Notes: a model not told the origin generated them from the letters alone. A DNA stretch of 36,148 nucleotides from Gammaproteobacteria bacterium (GCA_002746155.1 NVWF01000010.1:85203-121350); one strand, 5' to 3'; positions 14,727-23,706 are shown, counted from the stretch's first letter. Numbers and translations are program-made.

Positions 14727-17700
14727 TTGAAAAAATATTACGCCATTCTTCTGTTGATATTAACCTCGTTGCAATCATTTGCTGCGCCTGGCGATATTCT
14801 GTATCAAAACACCTTCAGTGATAATGGTGATGTCAATGGCGATTGGGATAGAACATCGGGCAACGGAAATGATTTTCAAGCCAATACCAGTACCTTCAGT
14901 TCTAGTCCTCGTTCCTTACGCATCAGAGATGGATCAGGAGGAATAAGCGACGGCGACTTAATCGATGCTGCAGTTCCTAGTGCTGAGGTAAGCTTTTGGC
15001 TGCGTCAAGGTTCTCCCTCAAATGCGCCTGAAAGTGGTGAAGATTTAGAATTTTATTATATGGATAGCGGCGGTAGCTGGGTGCTTCTGAGCACTTATCT
15101 TGGTGCTGATGCTAGTGGCACTGTCTATAATGTAACAATTGCTCTTCCTGCAGGCGCCTTACACGATGACTTGAGATTTCAATTCAATATGACTTCGGGA
15201 GGTAATACTGACAGGTGGTATGTGGATGATTTTACTGTTACCGAGACTGGAGTGGTGGTGCCGCCTCCTGTAGTAGCTTGCTTGGATGTTTTTAGCAGTG
15301 GCACTCAAACAACCCCTCCAGGCTTGACCTTACCTACATTTTTGTATAATTCATCAGATACTGAGCTATCTGGAGATTCCCTTTCAGTGGCGGCTGGAGA
15401 ATACGAGCAGATTGAAGTTGATGAAGATGGTACGGTTAACTTTACTACTATCGGTGGCGTATATCGGATTGATGAGTTGGAGTTGGATGAAAATGCGGTA
15501 GCAACTTTTGCCCCAGGCGATTATTTCATAAATGAATTAGATCTCGAGGACGGCGCAGAAATTATTGTTGCTGGACCAGGAACCGTTCGCATCTTTGTTA
15601 ATGAGGCTAGTATAGGTAGCAATGTCAGTATTGGTGTTGGCACTCCTTACATCATTTTTGTTGTTTATGATGAACTTGAAATTGATGAAGACTTTAATTT
15701 TGAAGGAGTGCTCTACTCAACAGATTCTGTGGAGATAGATGAGGATAGCAACATTACAGGTGCGATCCACGCTGATTCAATTGATTTGGGTGATGACGTA
15801 ACTGTAACCTACTCGACTAGCTTAATTACTGGTGCTGATTTCAATGGTATGTGTGGTGGCTCACCTGACATCGAGCCAACTTTAGTAGCCCATTACGAGA
15901 TGGAAGAAGCATTTTGGGGTAGTGTTATCGATAGCGAAAGTGGTTTCAACGGAACAGCTTTTAATGGTGCAAATACTGTCGGTACAAGCTGTCGTTATGG
16001 TCAATTCGATGGTGTCGATGATTATGTTCAAATACCTCATCAAGCCGCTTTGAACGGTAGTAATGCCCTCACCTATGTTGCCTACATTCGACCTGATAGC
16101 TGGACAGGTATTGATCAAATCATGGCTAAATCTGTCCATGGTGGGGGTTCTGGTCGAGCTCAGATGGGCTTGTTTTCTGAAGGTGGTGTATTCAAAGGTC
16201 GCGCTGAGACAGTTAATGGTCGGCGTGAAATTCAAGCCCCGTTACCTACAATAGCGGGTGAATGGGTACAAGTAGCCTTAGTGTTTAGTGCGACTTCTTT
16301 GACCTTGTATCAAGATGGCCTTCCTGTTGCTACAACAAGCTTCTCTTCCACAACCTTGGTTCAAACAACCGATCCTTTGAATATCAGTAAGCGTGTTGGC
16401 ACAGATACCTATTATTTTCATGGCCTTATCGATGATGTTAGGATATATACCAGTGCATTAACTGATCAAGATATTCTAGATTTATATAATACTGTTACAC
16501 CTTGCTCTTTGGTAGCTATCGATCACATTCTTATCTCCCATGACAACTCAGCGCTAACCTGCTCTGATGAAACCATAACTCTCACAGCCTGTGCCAACGC
16601 AGATTGCTCAATAGTTGCCACGAGTGACGTAAGTGTAACCCTTTCGACAACGGGTGTTGGCACTTCAGTTTGGAGTGAAAATCCAGTTATCATTCCAGCC
16701 AATAGTAGTTTGGGTGTTACTGTTAGCTTGACCCACCGTACGGCAGAAACCATTACCTTAAGTGCGGTGTCGATTCCAGCATCAACTAACCCTACAGTTT
16801 GTAGCCCCGCTGGTTGCGACATTACTTTTTCAGATACAGGGTTTCTACTGAGTCTTGCTGATCATAACTCCTGCTCAACGGCTAGTTTGAATATTCAAGC
16901 GGTTCAATTAAGCGAGACAGGTAATAGCTGTGCGCCAGCCTATTCAGGTAATCAGTCGGTTGATTTCAGTTTTAATTATGCTAATCCAATAACTGGGACA
17001 AGGGTTCCTGATCTGGACTCTGCTAATATGGCGGCTGCAACGGTGGTTCAAAATCGTACCATTAATTTCGATGTCACGGCTTCAGCAACGCTAGATTTCG
17101 CCTATCAAGATGCCGGACAACTAACCATCACGGTTGCTGATGGGGGAACAAACGGGCTAGCGTCTGCGAATGTTAATACCACTGTCACGCCCGATAAACT
17201 GATGATTGCAACGTCAGATGCGAATAATGCCTGTTCGGGGAACTTTGGAAGCTGCAGTGTATTTAGGGTGGCAGGTACTGTTGGCAATGCAGCCAGTGAA
17301 TTTAACCTTGTGATCAGTGGTGCCTGTGCTGATGATAGCGTGACGCCTAATTTCGCACTGGATTCTATCGCCTTAACAAGCAATTTGGTTGCTCCGTCTG
17401 GAGGTTCAAATGCTAGCCTTGGTATTACCAGTGTGGATATTAATTCAGCAGGCTCGGTAGTCGTTAACCAAACACTTTCAGACGTTGGTGCTTATACAAT
17501 TACCGCCACTGCTCCGCTTTATTTTGGACAGACTATCCCCGCTGCCACGAGTTCTACGATTGGACGTTTTGTTCCTGATCGATTTTCAGTCACGGTAGAT
17601 GCACCAACTGATACGCCTTTCTTTGTTGATGCAAGCTGTGGTTTTACCTATCAAGATCAAGAATTCGGATTTGGTGTCAGTGAAAACCCTGTCATTACCA

Positions 17701-18530
17701 TCACTGCGCTTAATAGTGCTGGTGCAGTAACCCGCAATTATGGCGGAGCAGGGGTTGCTAATAATGACTTTTGGAAACTGGATGCCTCGGCTCTATCAAG
17801 CCGTCGCTACTTGAATCAAATTGCGGCATTTCCTGGCAGTCTTAATTTTTCATTAGTCAGTTCGAGCATTGCAACACTCGATGCTGCCGATTACGATGGT
17901 GTGAGTCGCTTTTCAATTGAAGGTGATTTGCTCACTTACAGCAAGAGTGCTGCAATTCCAGTTGCGACAGCTGATGCAAATTTCGATGCTCAAGTGACGT
18001 TAAATTTTACTGCAGAGAGCTTAACGGATGCTGATGGTGTGTTTTATGATGCGGATAATAATAATCTGCGTGATGATGCAATCGATGATTTTGATGTCAC
18101 TAACATTGGTAGCACCAATATTCGTTGGGGTCGGTGGTTTATCGATAATGCTTTTGGCTCTGAGTTACAGCCGCAAATCGTAACGGCTCAGGCACAATAT
18201 TTCGATGGTACAAACTTTGTTCTTAATACCGATGATAATTGCTCCAGCACTATCACTAGTATCAATCCGTTACTTTCAAATTATAGCGGCGATTTAACCA
18301 GTGGAGAAACCACAATGACCGTTGGTTCCATGGTCTCTGGCCTACTGCCTATTACCTTAACTGCACCGGGTAATGGTAATGATGGTTCTCTCATTATTAC
18401 TCTGCCTGAACCCGGTTGGATGATGTATGATTATGATGGTGATGGAAGCTCTGATGATGCAACTGCTCAAGTAACCTTTGGTATTTTCCAAGGGAAACCA
18501 CCGGTGATAATTTGGCGTCAAGTCTATTAA
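14727..18530 (+). CDS. Large secreted MshQ-like protein (LamG + DUF6701)
   Basis: A 1267-residue protein. TTG start; signal peptide MKKYYAILLLILTSLQSFA, mature from about residue 20. Residues 25-150 form a jelly-roll-like region (DILYQNTFSDNGDVNGDWDR). Residues 165-375 are acidic beta repeats (ELELDENAVATFAPGDYFIN). Residues about 385-590 are a concanavalin-type LamG domain (VAHYEMEEAF, GQFDGVDDYVQIP, GLIDDVRIYTSALTD). The rest to the end is DUF6701-like, as in MSHA biogenesis protein MshQ, with cysteine-rich immunoglobulin-like units and the final block RWFIDNAFGSELQPQ to IWRQVY. MshQ is normally encoded with the MSHA type IV pilus genes; none are here, so the gene is an orphan beside a small membrane protein. 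Probable role: surface adhesion. Confidence 0.85.
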   Translation: MKKYYAILLLILTSLQSFAAPGDILYQNTFSDNGDVNGDWDRTSGNGNDFQANTSTFSSSPRSLRIRDGSGGISDGDLIDAAVPSAEVSFWLRQGSPSNAPESGEDLEFYYMDSGGSWVLLSTYLGADASGTVYNVTIALPAGALHDDLRFQFNMTSGGNTDRWYVDDFTVTETGVVVPPPVVACLDVFSSGTQTTPPGLTLPTFLYNSSDTELSGDSLSVAAGEYEQIEVDEDGTVNFTTIGGVYRIDELELDENAVATFAPGDYFINELDLEDGAEIIVAGPGTVRIFVNEASIGSNVSIGVGTPYIIFVVYDELEIDEDFNFEGVLYSTDSVEIDEDSNITGAIHADSIDLGDDVTVTYSTSLITGADFNGMCGGSPDIEPTLVAHYEMEEAFWGSVIDSESGFNGTAFNGANTVGTSCRYGQFDGVDDYVQIPHQAALNGSNALTYVAYIRPDSWTGIDQIMAKSVHGGGSGRAQMGLFSEGGVFKGRAETVNGRREIQAPLPTIAGEWVQVALVFSATSLTLYQDGLPVATTSFSSTTLVQTTDPLNISKRVGTDTYYFHGLIDDVRIYTSALTDQDILDLYNTVTPCSLVAIDHILISHDNSALTCSDETITLTACANADCSIVATSDVSVTLSTTGVGTSVWSENPVIIPANSSLGVTVSLTHRTAETITLSAVSIPASTNPTVCSPAGCDITFSDTGFLLSLADHNSCSTASLNIQAVQLSETGNSCAPAYSGNQSVDFSFNYANPITGTRVPDLDSANMAAATVVQNRTINFDVTASATLDFAYQDAGQLTITVADGGTNGLASANVNTTVTPDKLMIATSDANNACSGNFGSCSVFRVAGTVGNAASEFNLVISGACADDSVTPNFALDSIALTSNLVAPSGGSNASLGITSVDINSAGSVVVNQTLSDVGAYTITATAPLYFGQTIPAATSSTIGRFVPDRFSVTVDAPTDTPFFVDASCGFTYQDQEFGFGVSENPVITITALNSAGAVTRNYGGAGVANNDFWKLDASALSSRRYLNQIAAFPGSLNFSLVSSSIATLDAADYDGVSRFSIEGDLLTYSKSAAIPVATADANFDAQVTLNFTAESLTDADGVFYDADNNNLRDDAIDDFDVTNIGSTNIRWGRWFIDNAFGSELQPQIVTAQAQYFDGTNFVLNTDDNCSSTITSINPLLSNYSGDLTSGETTMTVGSMVSGLLPITLTAPGNGNDGSLIITLPEPGWMMYDYDGDGSSDDATAQVTFGIFQGKPPVIIWRQVY

Positions 18531-18755
18531 TCTTCTGTAAAACTAACGGTTAAGGAATCAACTAGAGAAAATTAAGCTGTTTTAGCGGCCAAAGAAGAAA
18601 GTCGGTGCTCTCACCTAGTGTTTATTCTACTTACTTAATGTGCCTTTTGCCTTTATTCACCTCTCCATTGTCAGTGGATAAGAATCTCTCTAGGTGTTAA
18701 GCAGTGTGATGAAGCAGAAGCTGTTTTGTTTACGTCGAAAACTGAACATTATATT

Positions 18756-18783
18756 TTGCATTTTTGATTAATTTCGCTATACT
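18756..18783 (+). promoter_or_regulatory. ihfB promoter
   Basis: TTGCAT and TATACT are separated by 16 bases and lie about 80 bases upstream of the IhfB start. The rest of the gap from 18531 shows no gene. With rpsA far away, ihfB needs its own promoter. Confidence 0.6.
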
Positions 18784-18861
18784 GTTGAAATTAATCGGTT
18801 TTTTGATAAGACTGTAGTAATGCTAGTTCGTTTATTTAAGGTAAATAGAAAACTTATGGCA

Positions 18862-19164
18862 ATGACAAAATCAGAACTGATAGAACGTTTGGCCAGTAAG
18901 CAAACACAACTATCCTTTAAAGATGTTGAACTTGTAGTTAAGACGACACTTGAACATATGGCTCAAGCCCTTGCTGAGGGTGAACGTATTGAAATCAGAG
19001 GCTTTGGTAGCTTTTCATTGCATTACCGAGCCCCAAGAGTAGGACGTAACCCTAAAACAGGAGAATCGGTAACCCTAGAGGGTAAATCCGTTCCTCACTT
19101 TAAACCGGGTAAAGAGTTACGTGAGCGAGTCAATGCAGCCTTGATTAAACAAACTCAGGATTAA
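18862..19164 (+). CDS. ihfB: Integration host factor beta subunit
   Basis: The 100-residue protein starts [20 protein letters not shown] and carries the DNA-binding arm [20 protein letters not shown] with the intercalating proline region, then [13 protein letters not shown]. It pairs with IhfA to bend DNA at specific sites in replication, transcription and recombination. I chose the ATG at 18862 because IhfB proteins begin MTKSE; an ATG at 18856 would add two residues, and a start at 18820 is unlikely. It has a clear terminator after it. In related genomes the gene follows rpsA directly. Confidence 0.97.
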   Translation: MTKSELIERLASKQTQLSFKDVELVVKTTLEHMAQALAEGERIEIRGFGSFSLHYRAPRVGRNPKTGESVTLEGKSVPHFKPGKELRERVNAALIKQTQD

Positions 19165-19207
19165 AATCTAGTCTATTTTCATCTAGTTTAATGACAAATA
19201 ATATTTG

Positions 19208-19239
19208 AAAAGGTACGCTATACAGGCGTACCTTTTTTT
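19208..19239 (+). terminator. ihfB intrinsic terminator
   Basis: Arms AAAAGGTACGC and GCGTACCTTTT enclose a seven-base loop and are followed by further T. A strong terminator that separates ihfB from lapA. Confidence 0.92.
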
Positions 19240-19275
19240 ATGCAGCCTATATAGAAGATATACAGGAGTTAAACC

Positions 19276-19569
19276 GTGAGAGCATTATTTCAGTTTTTCT
19301 TAGTCATTTTATTTTTAGGGTTAACAGCTGCATTTGCTGCCCTCAATGATGGAATTATCACCATTAATTACTTTGTTGGAAAAAGTGATGTTCGACTGAC
19401 CTATCTTTTATTAGCCTGTTTTGCTTTGGGTGGATTAATGAGTTTACTGTTAATATCGGTAAGTTATCTTAAGCTGCGTTTAGATGTTCGCAAACTCAAT
19501 AAAGCCGTTAGTCTTAACAGTCAAGAATTATCAAACCTAAGGGCTTTACCGGTGAAGGATCCTTATTAA
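19276..19569 (+). CDS. lapA: Lipopolysaccharide assembly protein A
   Basis: A 97-residue inner-membrane protein of the LapA (DUF1049) family. Two membrane helices (about 4-22 and 41-63), with the conserved loop NDGIITINYFVGK between them, are followed by a coiled region (LRLDVRKLNKAVSLNSQEL). It starts at GTG 19276 with AGGAG eight bases upstream. In E. coli LapA and LapB together with YejM control LpxC breakdown and so lipopolysaccharide level. The stop overlaps the lapB start (TAATG). Confidence 0.93.
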   Translation: MRALFQFFLVILFLGLTAAFAALNDGIITINYFVGKSDVRLTYLLLACFALGGLMSLLLISVSYLKLRLDVRKLNKAVSLNSQELSNLRALPVKDPY

Positions 19570-20741
19570 TGTTGGATTTTTTACTTCCATTATTATTGCT
19601 ACTTCTGCCATTTTCTGTCTGGTCTGGTTATAGAATTGGTAAAAAATCCTTACAGGGTAAAAGCTTAGGACGACGATTAGCACCTGGTTATTTTACGGGG
19701 TTAAATTTTTTATTAAATGAACAACCGGATAAAGCTATCGATGCCTTTATCGAATTATTACAAGTGGATAGTGAAACGGTGGAAACACATCTTGCCTTAG
19801 GAAATTTATTCCGTCGACGGGGTGAGGTTGATAGAGCGATTAGGATCCACCAAAATTTAATTGCTCGTCCAGCTCTCACTGGTGATATCAGGAAATTAGC
19901 CTTACTTGAACTAGCCTATGACTATATGGCTGCTGGTCTTTTTGATCGGGCCGAAAGTCTATTCAAAGAATTAGTAAGGGATAAATCCCATCGTCTAGTA
20001 AGCCTTAAACAGCTAGTGACAATTTATCAACAAATCAAAGATTGGCAACAGGCCATTGATTACAGCTATCAAATTGAGAAAATTTCAGGTCAATCCCAAG
20101 CCGTTAAAATTGCACACTACCACTGTGAAGTAGCAGAAGATGCCCGCACAGCGGGTAATTTAAAAGTAGCCCATGAAGCGCTTAAAACGGCATTACTAAG
20201 CAATAAAACATCTGTTAGAGCCAGTATATTGCAAGGACAAATATTTAAACAGGCGGGAAAAAGTAAAGAAGCCATCAACTCCTTTCGAAGAATACGACAT
20301 CAAGATATTGCCTTTATGCCTGAAGTCATTAATGACTTAATCAGTTGTTATCAACTAATAGGTAACGAAGCTGAATTGCTAAAATTTCTTAAGCAATGTT
20401 TAGAGCAAGGGGCAGGGGTGTCTGTATTGCTTGCTGTTTCACAACTGCTAGAAACTTCCATGGATGATAAACAAGCGGCTATCGTTATTGTTAATTATCT
20501 TCGTGAGAATCCATCCCTAAAAGGATTGGAACATTTAATCGATCTGCACGTTAATCACGCCAGTGAATCTGCACGGGATGATTTACAACTATTGCATTCT
20601 TTGGTTATAAAATTAATCGATCAAAAACCCGTTTATCGTTGTGATGGATGTGGCTATTCAGGTAAGACATTATTTTGGCAATGCCCTAGTTGTAAAGATT
20701 GGGGAACCATAAAACCTATTCAAGGTATTGAAGGCGAATAA
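19569..20741 (+). CDS. lapB: Lipopolysaccharide assembly protein B
   Basis: A 390-residue protein with an N-terminal membrane helix (about 2-20), a long array of TPR repeats (about 45-330; for example DKAIDAFIELLQVDSETVET and AGLFDRAESLFKELVRDK) and a C-terminal rubredoxin-like zinc site with two CxxC pairs: Cys358/361 and Cys372/375 (YRCDGCGYSG, FWQCPSCKDWG). LapB brings LpxC to the FtsH protease to limit lipid A synthesis. The length equals that of E. coli LapB (389). It overlaps lapA by one base and ends three bases before pyrF. Confidence 0.95.
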   Translation: MLDFLLPLLLLLLPFSVWSGYRIGKKSLQGKSLGRRLAPGYFTGLNFLLNEQPDKAIDAFIELLQVDSETVETHLALGNLFRRRGEVDRAIRIHQNLIARPALTGDIRKLALLELAYDYMAAGLFDRAESLFKELVRDKSHRLVSLKQLVTIYQQIKDWQQAIDYSYQIEKISGQSQAVKIAHYHCEVAEDARTAGNLKVAHEALKTALLSNKTSVRASILQGQIFKQAGKSKEAINSFRRIRHQDIAFMPEVINDLISCYQLIGNEAELLKFLKQCLEQGAGVSVLLAVSQLLETSMDDKQAAIVIVNYLRENPSLKGLEHLIDLHVNHASESARDDLQLLHSLVIKLIDQKPVYRCDGCGYSGKTLFWQCPSCKDWGTIKPIQGIEGE

Positions 20742-20744
20742 CAC

Positions 20745-21467
20745 ATGATACAAGATTCTTCTCGGCTACTTATTGCCATGGATTTTTCTGATAAAAATCA
20801 AGCTCTTGCAATGGCTGAGACACTGGATCCTAAAACCTGTCGTTTGAAAGTAGGTAAGCAAATGTATACCCTGTTTGGTCCTGATTTAGTGAAACAATTT
20901 CACGCAAAAGGATTTGAAATATTTTTGGATTTAAAGTTTCATGACATTCCTAATACAGTGGCTAAGGCTTGTGCAGCTGCTGCAGATCTTGGGGTTTGGA
21001 TGCTTAATGTTCATACAAGCGGTGGCCGGAAAATGATGGAGGCGTCTGTTAAGGAGCTTCAAAAATTTGGCACTGATGCCCCACTATTAATTGGTGTAAC
21101 TGTGTTGACAAGTATGGGTACAGAAGATTTACTTGAGACAGGTATCAGTAGTTCTATTGAAGCTAGAGTTCTGATGTTGGCACAATTGGCTCAATCAAGT
21201 GGGCTAGATGGCGTGGTCTGTTCTGCCCATGAAGCCAGACTTATTAGACAGGCTATTGGTGATGATTTTTTACTGGTGACACCTGGCATCAGGCCTCAGG
21301 GTTCAGATGTAGGCGATCAGCACCGCGTAATGACCCCAGAAAAAGCCTTAGCTGCTGGTGCAGACTACTTGGTGATAGGCCGACCTATTACTCAGGCTAG
21401 TGATCCTCTGAAAGCCATGTGCGACATTTCGGATTCCATAACTTCCTGGTTGTCTAATGCTAATTAA
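20745..21467 (+). CDS. pyrF: Orotidine 5'-phosphate decarboxylase
   Basis: A 240-residue TIM-barrel enzyme that makes UMP from OMP, the last step of de novo pyrimidine synthesis. The catalytic array D62-x-K64-x-x-D67 is in [16 protein letters not shown]; the phosphate-binding end is VTPGIRP and YLVIGRPIT. Length is normal. It follows lapB after three bases, with GAAGG inside the lapB end as ribosome site, so the two are probably translated from one transcript. Confidence 0.97.
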   Translation: MIQDSSRLLIAMDFSDKNQALAMAETLDPKTCRLKVGKQMYTLFGPDLVKQFHAKGFEIFLDLKFHDIPNTVAKACAAAADLGVWMLNVHTSGGRKMMEASVKELQKFGTDAPLLIGVTVLTSMGTEDLLETGISSSIEARVLMLAQLAQSSGLDGVVCSAHEARLIRQAIGDDFLLVTPGIRPQGSDVGDQHRVMTPEKALAAGADYLVIGRPITQASDPLKAMCDISDSITSWLSNAN

Positions 21468-21484
21468 TCATTTAGTCTAATCTC

Positions 21485-21502
21485 AATTGCACGGATGCAA
21501 TT
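21485..21502 (+). terminator. Small hairpin after pyrF
   Basis: AATTGCA-CGGA-TGCAATT, a perfect seven-pair stem followed by ATTCATTT, 18 bases after the pyrF stop and 26 before the next start. Weak as a terminator; transcription may read through. Confidence 0.4.
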
Positions 21503-21527
21503 ATTCATTTCCATGGAGGAAATTCAG

Positions 21528-21845
21528 ATGTCACGTTTAATCATTAAATCATTATTTGTATTGTTTTTAACCCTATCAACGGGCTTCATCTTTTCTGCTC
21601 AAGCAGTTGCTGCTGAAAAGCAGTCAAACTCGAATCAACAATTGGCTGTATTAACAGTAAATATTAATCAAGCATCGGCTGAAGATATTTCAGATGTAAT
21701 GACTGGGGTTGGTATTAATAAAGCCAAGGTTATTGTTGAGTATAGAGATAAAAATGGTGCCTTTAAATCCATCGATCAGCTACTGGAAGTTAAGGGGATA
21801 GGACCTGCAACGGTTGAGAAAAATCGACATAAATTGAAATTATAA
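21528..21845 (+). CDS. Secreted ComEA-like helix-hairpin-helix DNA-binding protein
   Basis: A 105-residue protein. The start at 21528 has GGAGGA ten bases upstream; a start at 21495 would put eleven residues before the signal. The signal peptide is MSRLIIKSLFVLFLTLSTGF and is cleaved near SAQAVAA. The mature part is one ComEA-type helix-hairpin-helix pair: VNINQASAEDISDVMTGVGI, then LLEVKGIGPATVEKN, with the GVG and GIG hairpins. ComEA binds incoming DNA in the periplasm during natural transformation; similar short proteins are widespread downstream of pyrF. No other competence gene is in the window. Confidence 0.87.
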   Translation: MSRLIIKSLFVLFLTLSTGFIFSAQAVAAEKQSNSNQQLAVLTVNINQASAEDISDVMTGVGINKAKVIVEYRDKNGAFKSIDQLLEVKGIGPATVEKNRHKLKL

Positions 21846-21875
21846 AGACTCAAAAATTATAATTCTAATAGTGTA

Positions 21876-21911
21876 GACTAGTTTCCTTTAACTAAAGCTA
21901 GGAAATTAGTC
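21876..21911 (+). promoter_or_regulatory. RNA hairpin covering the Shine-Dalgarno of the next gene
   Basis: GACTAGTTTCCT (21876-21887) pairs with AGGAAATTAGTC (21900-21911) over twelve positions, one of them G-U, around a twelve-base loop. The right arm holds AGGAA, the only good ribosome site for the TTG at 21914, so folding should hide it. It has no T run, so it is less like a terminator. Confidence 0.55.
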
Positions 21912-21913
21912 AT

Positions 21914-22828
21914 TTGCGCATTTTAATTTTAGGCCCTACTGGACAGATTGGTTATCAATTATCACAATTGTCAAAATCAGCAATTGATGTGTCAGAGGTA
22001 ATCACAGCAGGAAGGCGTGAAGCTGATGTGCTGCTGGATCCCTTAGACAGAGTGGCCTTAAGCAATCTATTTGCTGAAGTTCAGCCTGATATTGTCATCA
22101 ATGCCATAGCGCACACTGCAGTGGATAATGCTGAGTCAGAAATTGAACTAGCTTTCCAGCTGAATGCTGATCTTCCTGCTGCCCTAGCTGACCAATGTAG
22201 CCAACACAATTGTCTTTTAATTCACTATTCTACAGACTTTGTATTTGATGGTTCTGAAAATGTGCCTTGGCTAGAATCCTCAGGGACAAACCCACTGAGT
22301 GTATATGGTCGTAGTAAATTAGCCGGTGAAAAAGCCATCCAAATAAGTTCTTGTGCCCATCTGATATTAAGAACCAGTTGGGTCTATGGAGGACGGGGAA
22401 GTAATTTTCTTTTAACTATGCTTCGTCTAGCGAAAGAACGAGAATCCTTAGCGGTAGTCTCTGATCAAATTGGTTCCCCCACTTGTAGTTATGATATTGC
22501 AAAGGCCACACTTGAACTGTGCGAAAGATACAAAGATGACGAGGAATTTGTAAAATCTAAGCGAGGCATCTATCACCTCACCGCATTTGGCGAGACCAGT
22601 TGGCATGGCTTTGCAAAAGAAATCTTTGAACTTGCCGAGGGCTATGAATCCTTAGCCATTAAACAATTGTCTGCTATTACTACGCAACAATACCCAACTC
22701 CAGCAACAAGACCTGCTTACTCAGTGTTAAATTGTAGTCTGTTAAAGAGCACTTTTGATATCGAACTAGTTGATTGGAAACAGGCACTGGAAACTTGTTT
22801 GAAAACGTACTATAAGGTCAATCTTTAA
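21914..22828 (+). CDS. rfbD: dTDP-4-dehydrorhamnose reductase family protein (RmlD-like)
   Basis: A 304-residue short-chain reductase of the RmlD type. The NADPH-binding GPTGQIG is at 7-13. The catalytic triad is present: Thr107 (HYSTDFVFDG), Tyr131 and Lys135 (SVYGRSKLAGE). RTSWVYGGRGSNFLLTMLRL and TCSYDIAKATLEL are typical of RmlD. The usual product is dTDP-L-rhamnose, but no rmlA, rmlB or rmlC is nearby, so the substrate may differ. The start is TTG at 21914 behind a hairpin. Its end overlaps the convergent rhombosortase gene by 11 bases. Confidence 0.85.
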   Translation: MRILILGPTGQIGYQLSQLSKSAIDVSEVITAGRREADVLLDPLDRVALSNLFAEVQPDIVINAIAHTAVDNAESEIELAFQLNADLPAALADQCSQHNCLLIHYSTDFVFDGSENVPWLESSGTNPLSVYGRSKLAGEKAIQISSCAHLILRTSWVYGGRGSNFLLTMLRLAKERESLAVVSDQIGSPTCSYDIAKATLELCERYKDDEEFVKSKRGIYHLTAFGETSWHGFAKEIFELAEGYESLAIKQLSAITTQQYPTPATRPAYSVLNCSLLKSTFDIELVDWKQALETCLKTYYKVNL

Positions 22829-23450
22829 CAGGCTGAAAATCTAGGTAACGTTGCTTTACAACTAAGACTAGGCCTATTACATAACCTGAACAAATACCAA
22901 ATAGATGGGATTCGATGGCAACCCTGTCTTCAATAAGATCTGCAAGAGAATCCATACTTCCACTGTACTGCTGCCAAATGACCCTTCCTGTCACTACCAC
23001 TAGAATGAGCAGGGCAATCAGAGGTTGCTGCTTTAAGTCCAGCAAGGCACCTATAATAATGACTCCGTACAAGACGGCACTGAGTCCGACATAATAGTGA
23101 TATTCAGGCGCTATCCAGTAATAACAACCACTGATTATCATTGCACTGCTTAGAAAACTAATCAGCCAGAATCGGATTGATAAATGTTGCGAAAAGAGTA
23201 GGCCAATCATAAACAAGCTGGCTAAATTGAGTAACAAATGCCAACCATTACTGTGCACCAGATGGCCTGTAATCACTCTCCAATACTCGCCATCAACTAT
23301 AGCAGTGCGATTGTACATCAGAGCATTTAAACTCGTATCACCAATAATCCATAACAGGCTTGAAAGACTCCCTAAAACAAGAAAAAACAAAAATGATTTG
23401 TTATCAAGGAGTTGAGTTTGTAGAGATTTAAGTAGGGGTTTTATTTGCAT
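22818..23450 (-). CDS. rrtA: Rhombosortase (rhomboid-family protease)
   Basis: A 210-residue membrane protein with about six hydrophobic segments. Rhomboid features: EYWRVITGHLVHSNGWHLLL (55-74), the catalytic serine in GLSAVLYG (Ser124) and the catalytic histidine in ESHLFGICSGYV (His182). The short form with EYWR and GHLVH matches rhombosortases, which process proteins carrying a GlyGly-CTERM tail and pass them to type II secretion. I found no GlyGly-CTERM protein in this window, so its targets lie elsewhere. Confidence 0.87.
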   Translation of the reverse strand: MQIKPLLKSLQTQLLDNKSFLFFLVLGSLSSLLWIIGDTSLNALMYNRTAIVDGEYWRVITGHLVHSNGWHLLLNLASLFMIGLLFSQHLSIRFWLISFLSSAMIISGCYYWIAPEYHYYVGLSAVLYGVIIIGALLDLKQQPLIALLILVVVTGRVIWQQYSGSMDSLADLIEDRVAIESHLFGICSGYVIGLVLVVKQRYLDFQPVKD

Positions 23451-23483
23451 GGATTATTAACTTTTTTTATAAACTGAAAAGTA

Positions 23484-23591
23484 TTAACTGGAGACGATTA
23501 AAAAGGCGATAATAATGACACAAAACACCACAATCATCAGGCGCATCAACAAACATTGCATACAGATTTTATTATTCTTTCTAGGTAGCAT
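23484..23591 (-). CDS. Possible 35-residue single-pass membrane peptide
   Basis: Reads MLPRKNNKICMQCLLMRLMI and then an uninterrupted hydrophobic stretch ending FLIVSS: a basic head and one membrane helix, with three cysteines. The ribosome site is weak (GACGG, 11 bases upstream). It lies between fusA and the rhombosortase gene, in the same direction as both. A 44-codon frame overlaps on the other strand, so this may be chance. Confidence 0.3.
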   Translation of the reverse strand: MLPRKNNKICMQCLLMRLMIVVFCVIIIAFLIVSS

Positions 23592-23670
23592 AGTAGTTTA
23601 CCGTCCCAACTTTGTCAGAATAACAAGTTTAACGCAGAAAATAGCTTGAATGTTATCTATATGATAATAA

Positions 23671-23706
23671 AAAACCCCGAGGAGCTAGACTCTTCGAGGT
23701 TTTTAT
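23671..23706 (-). terminator. Intrinsic terminator of fusA
   Basis: AAAACCCCGAGGA and TCTTCGAGGTTTT pair over thirteen positions with one mismatch and one G-U. On the minus strand it ends in a T run, 35 bases after the EF-G stop. Confidence 0.88.

Noticed and set aside
18820-18861. An upstream start that extends IhfB by 14 residues
   Set aside because: IhfB proteins begin MTKSE; the extra residues are not family-like.
23516-23650. A 44-codon plus-strand frame between rrtA and fusA
   Set aside because: Weak ribosome site and no coding-like pattern; the opposite-strand hydrophobic frame is somewhat more plausible.
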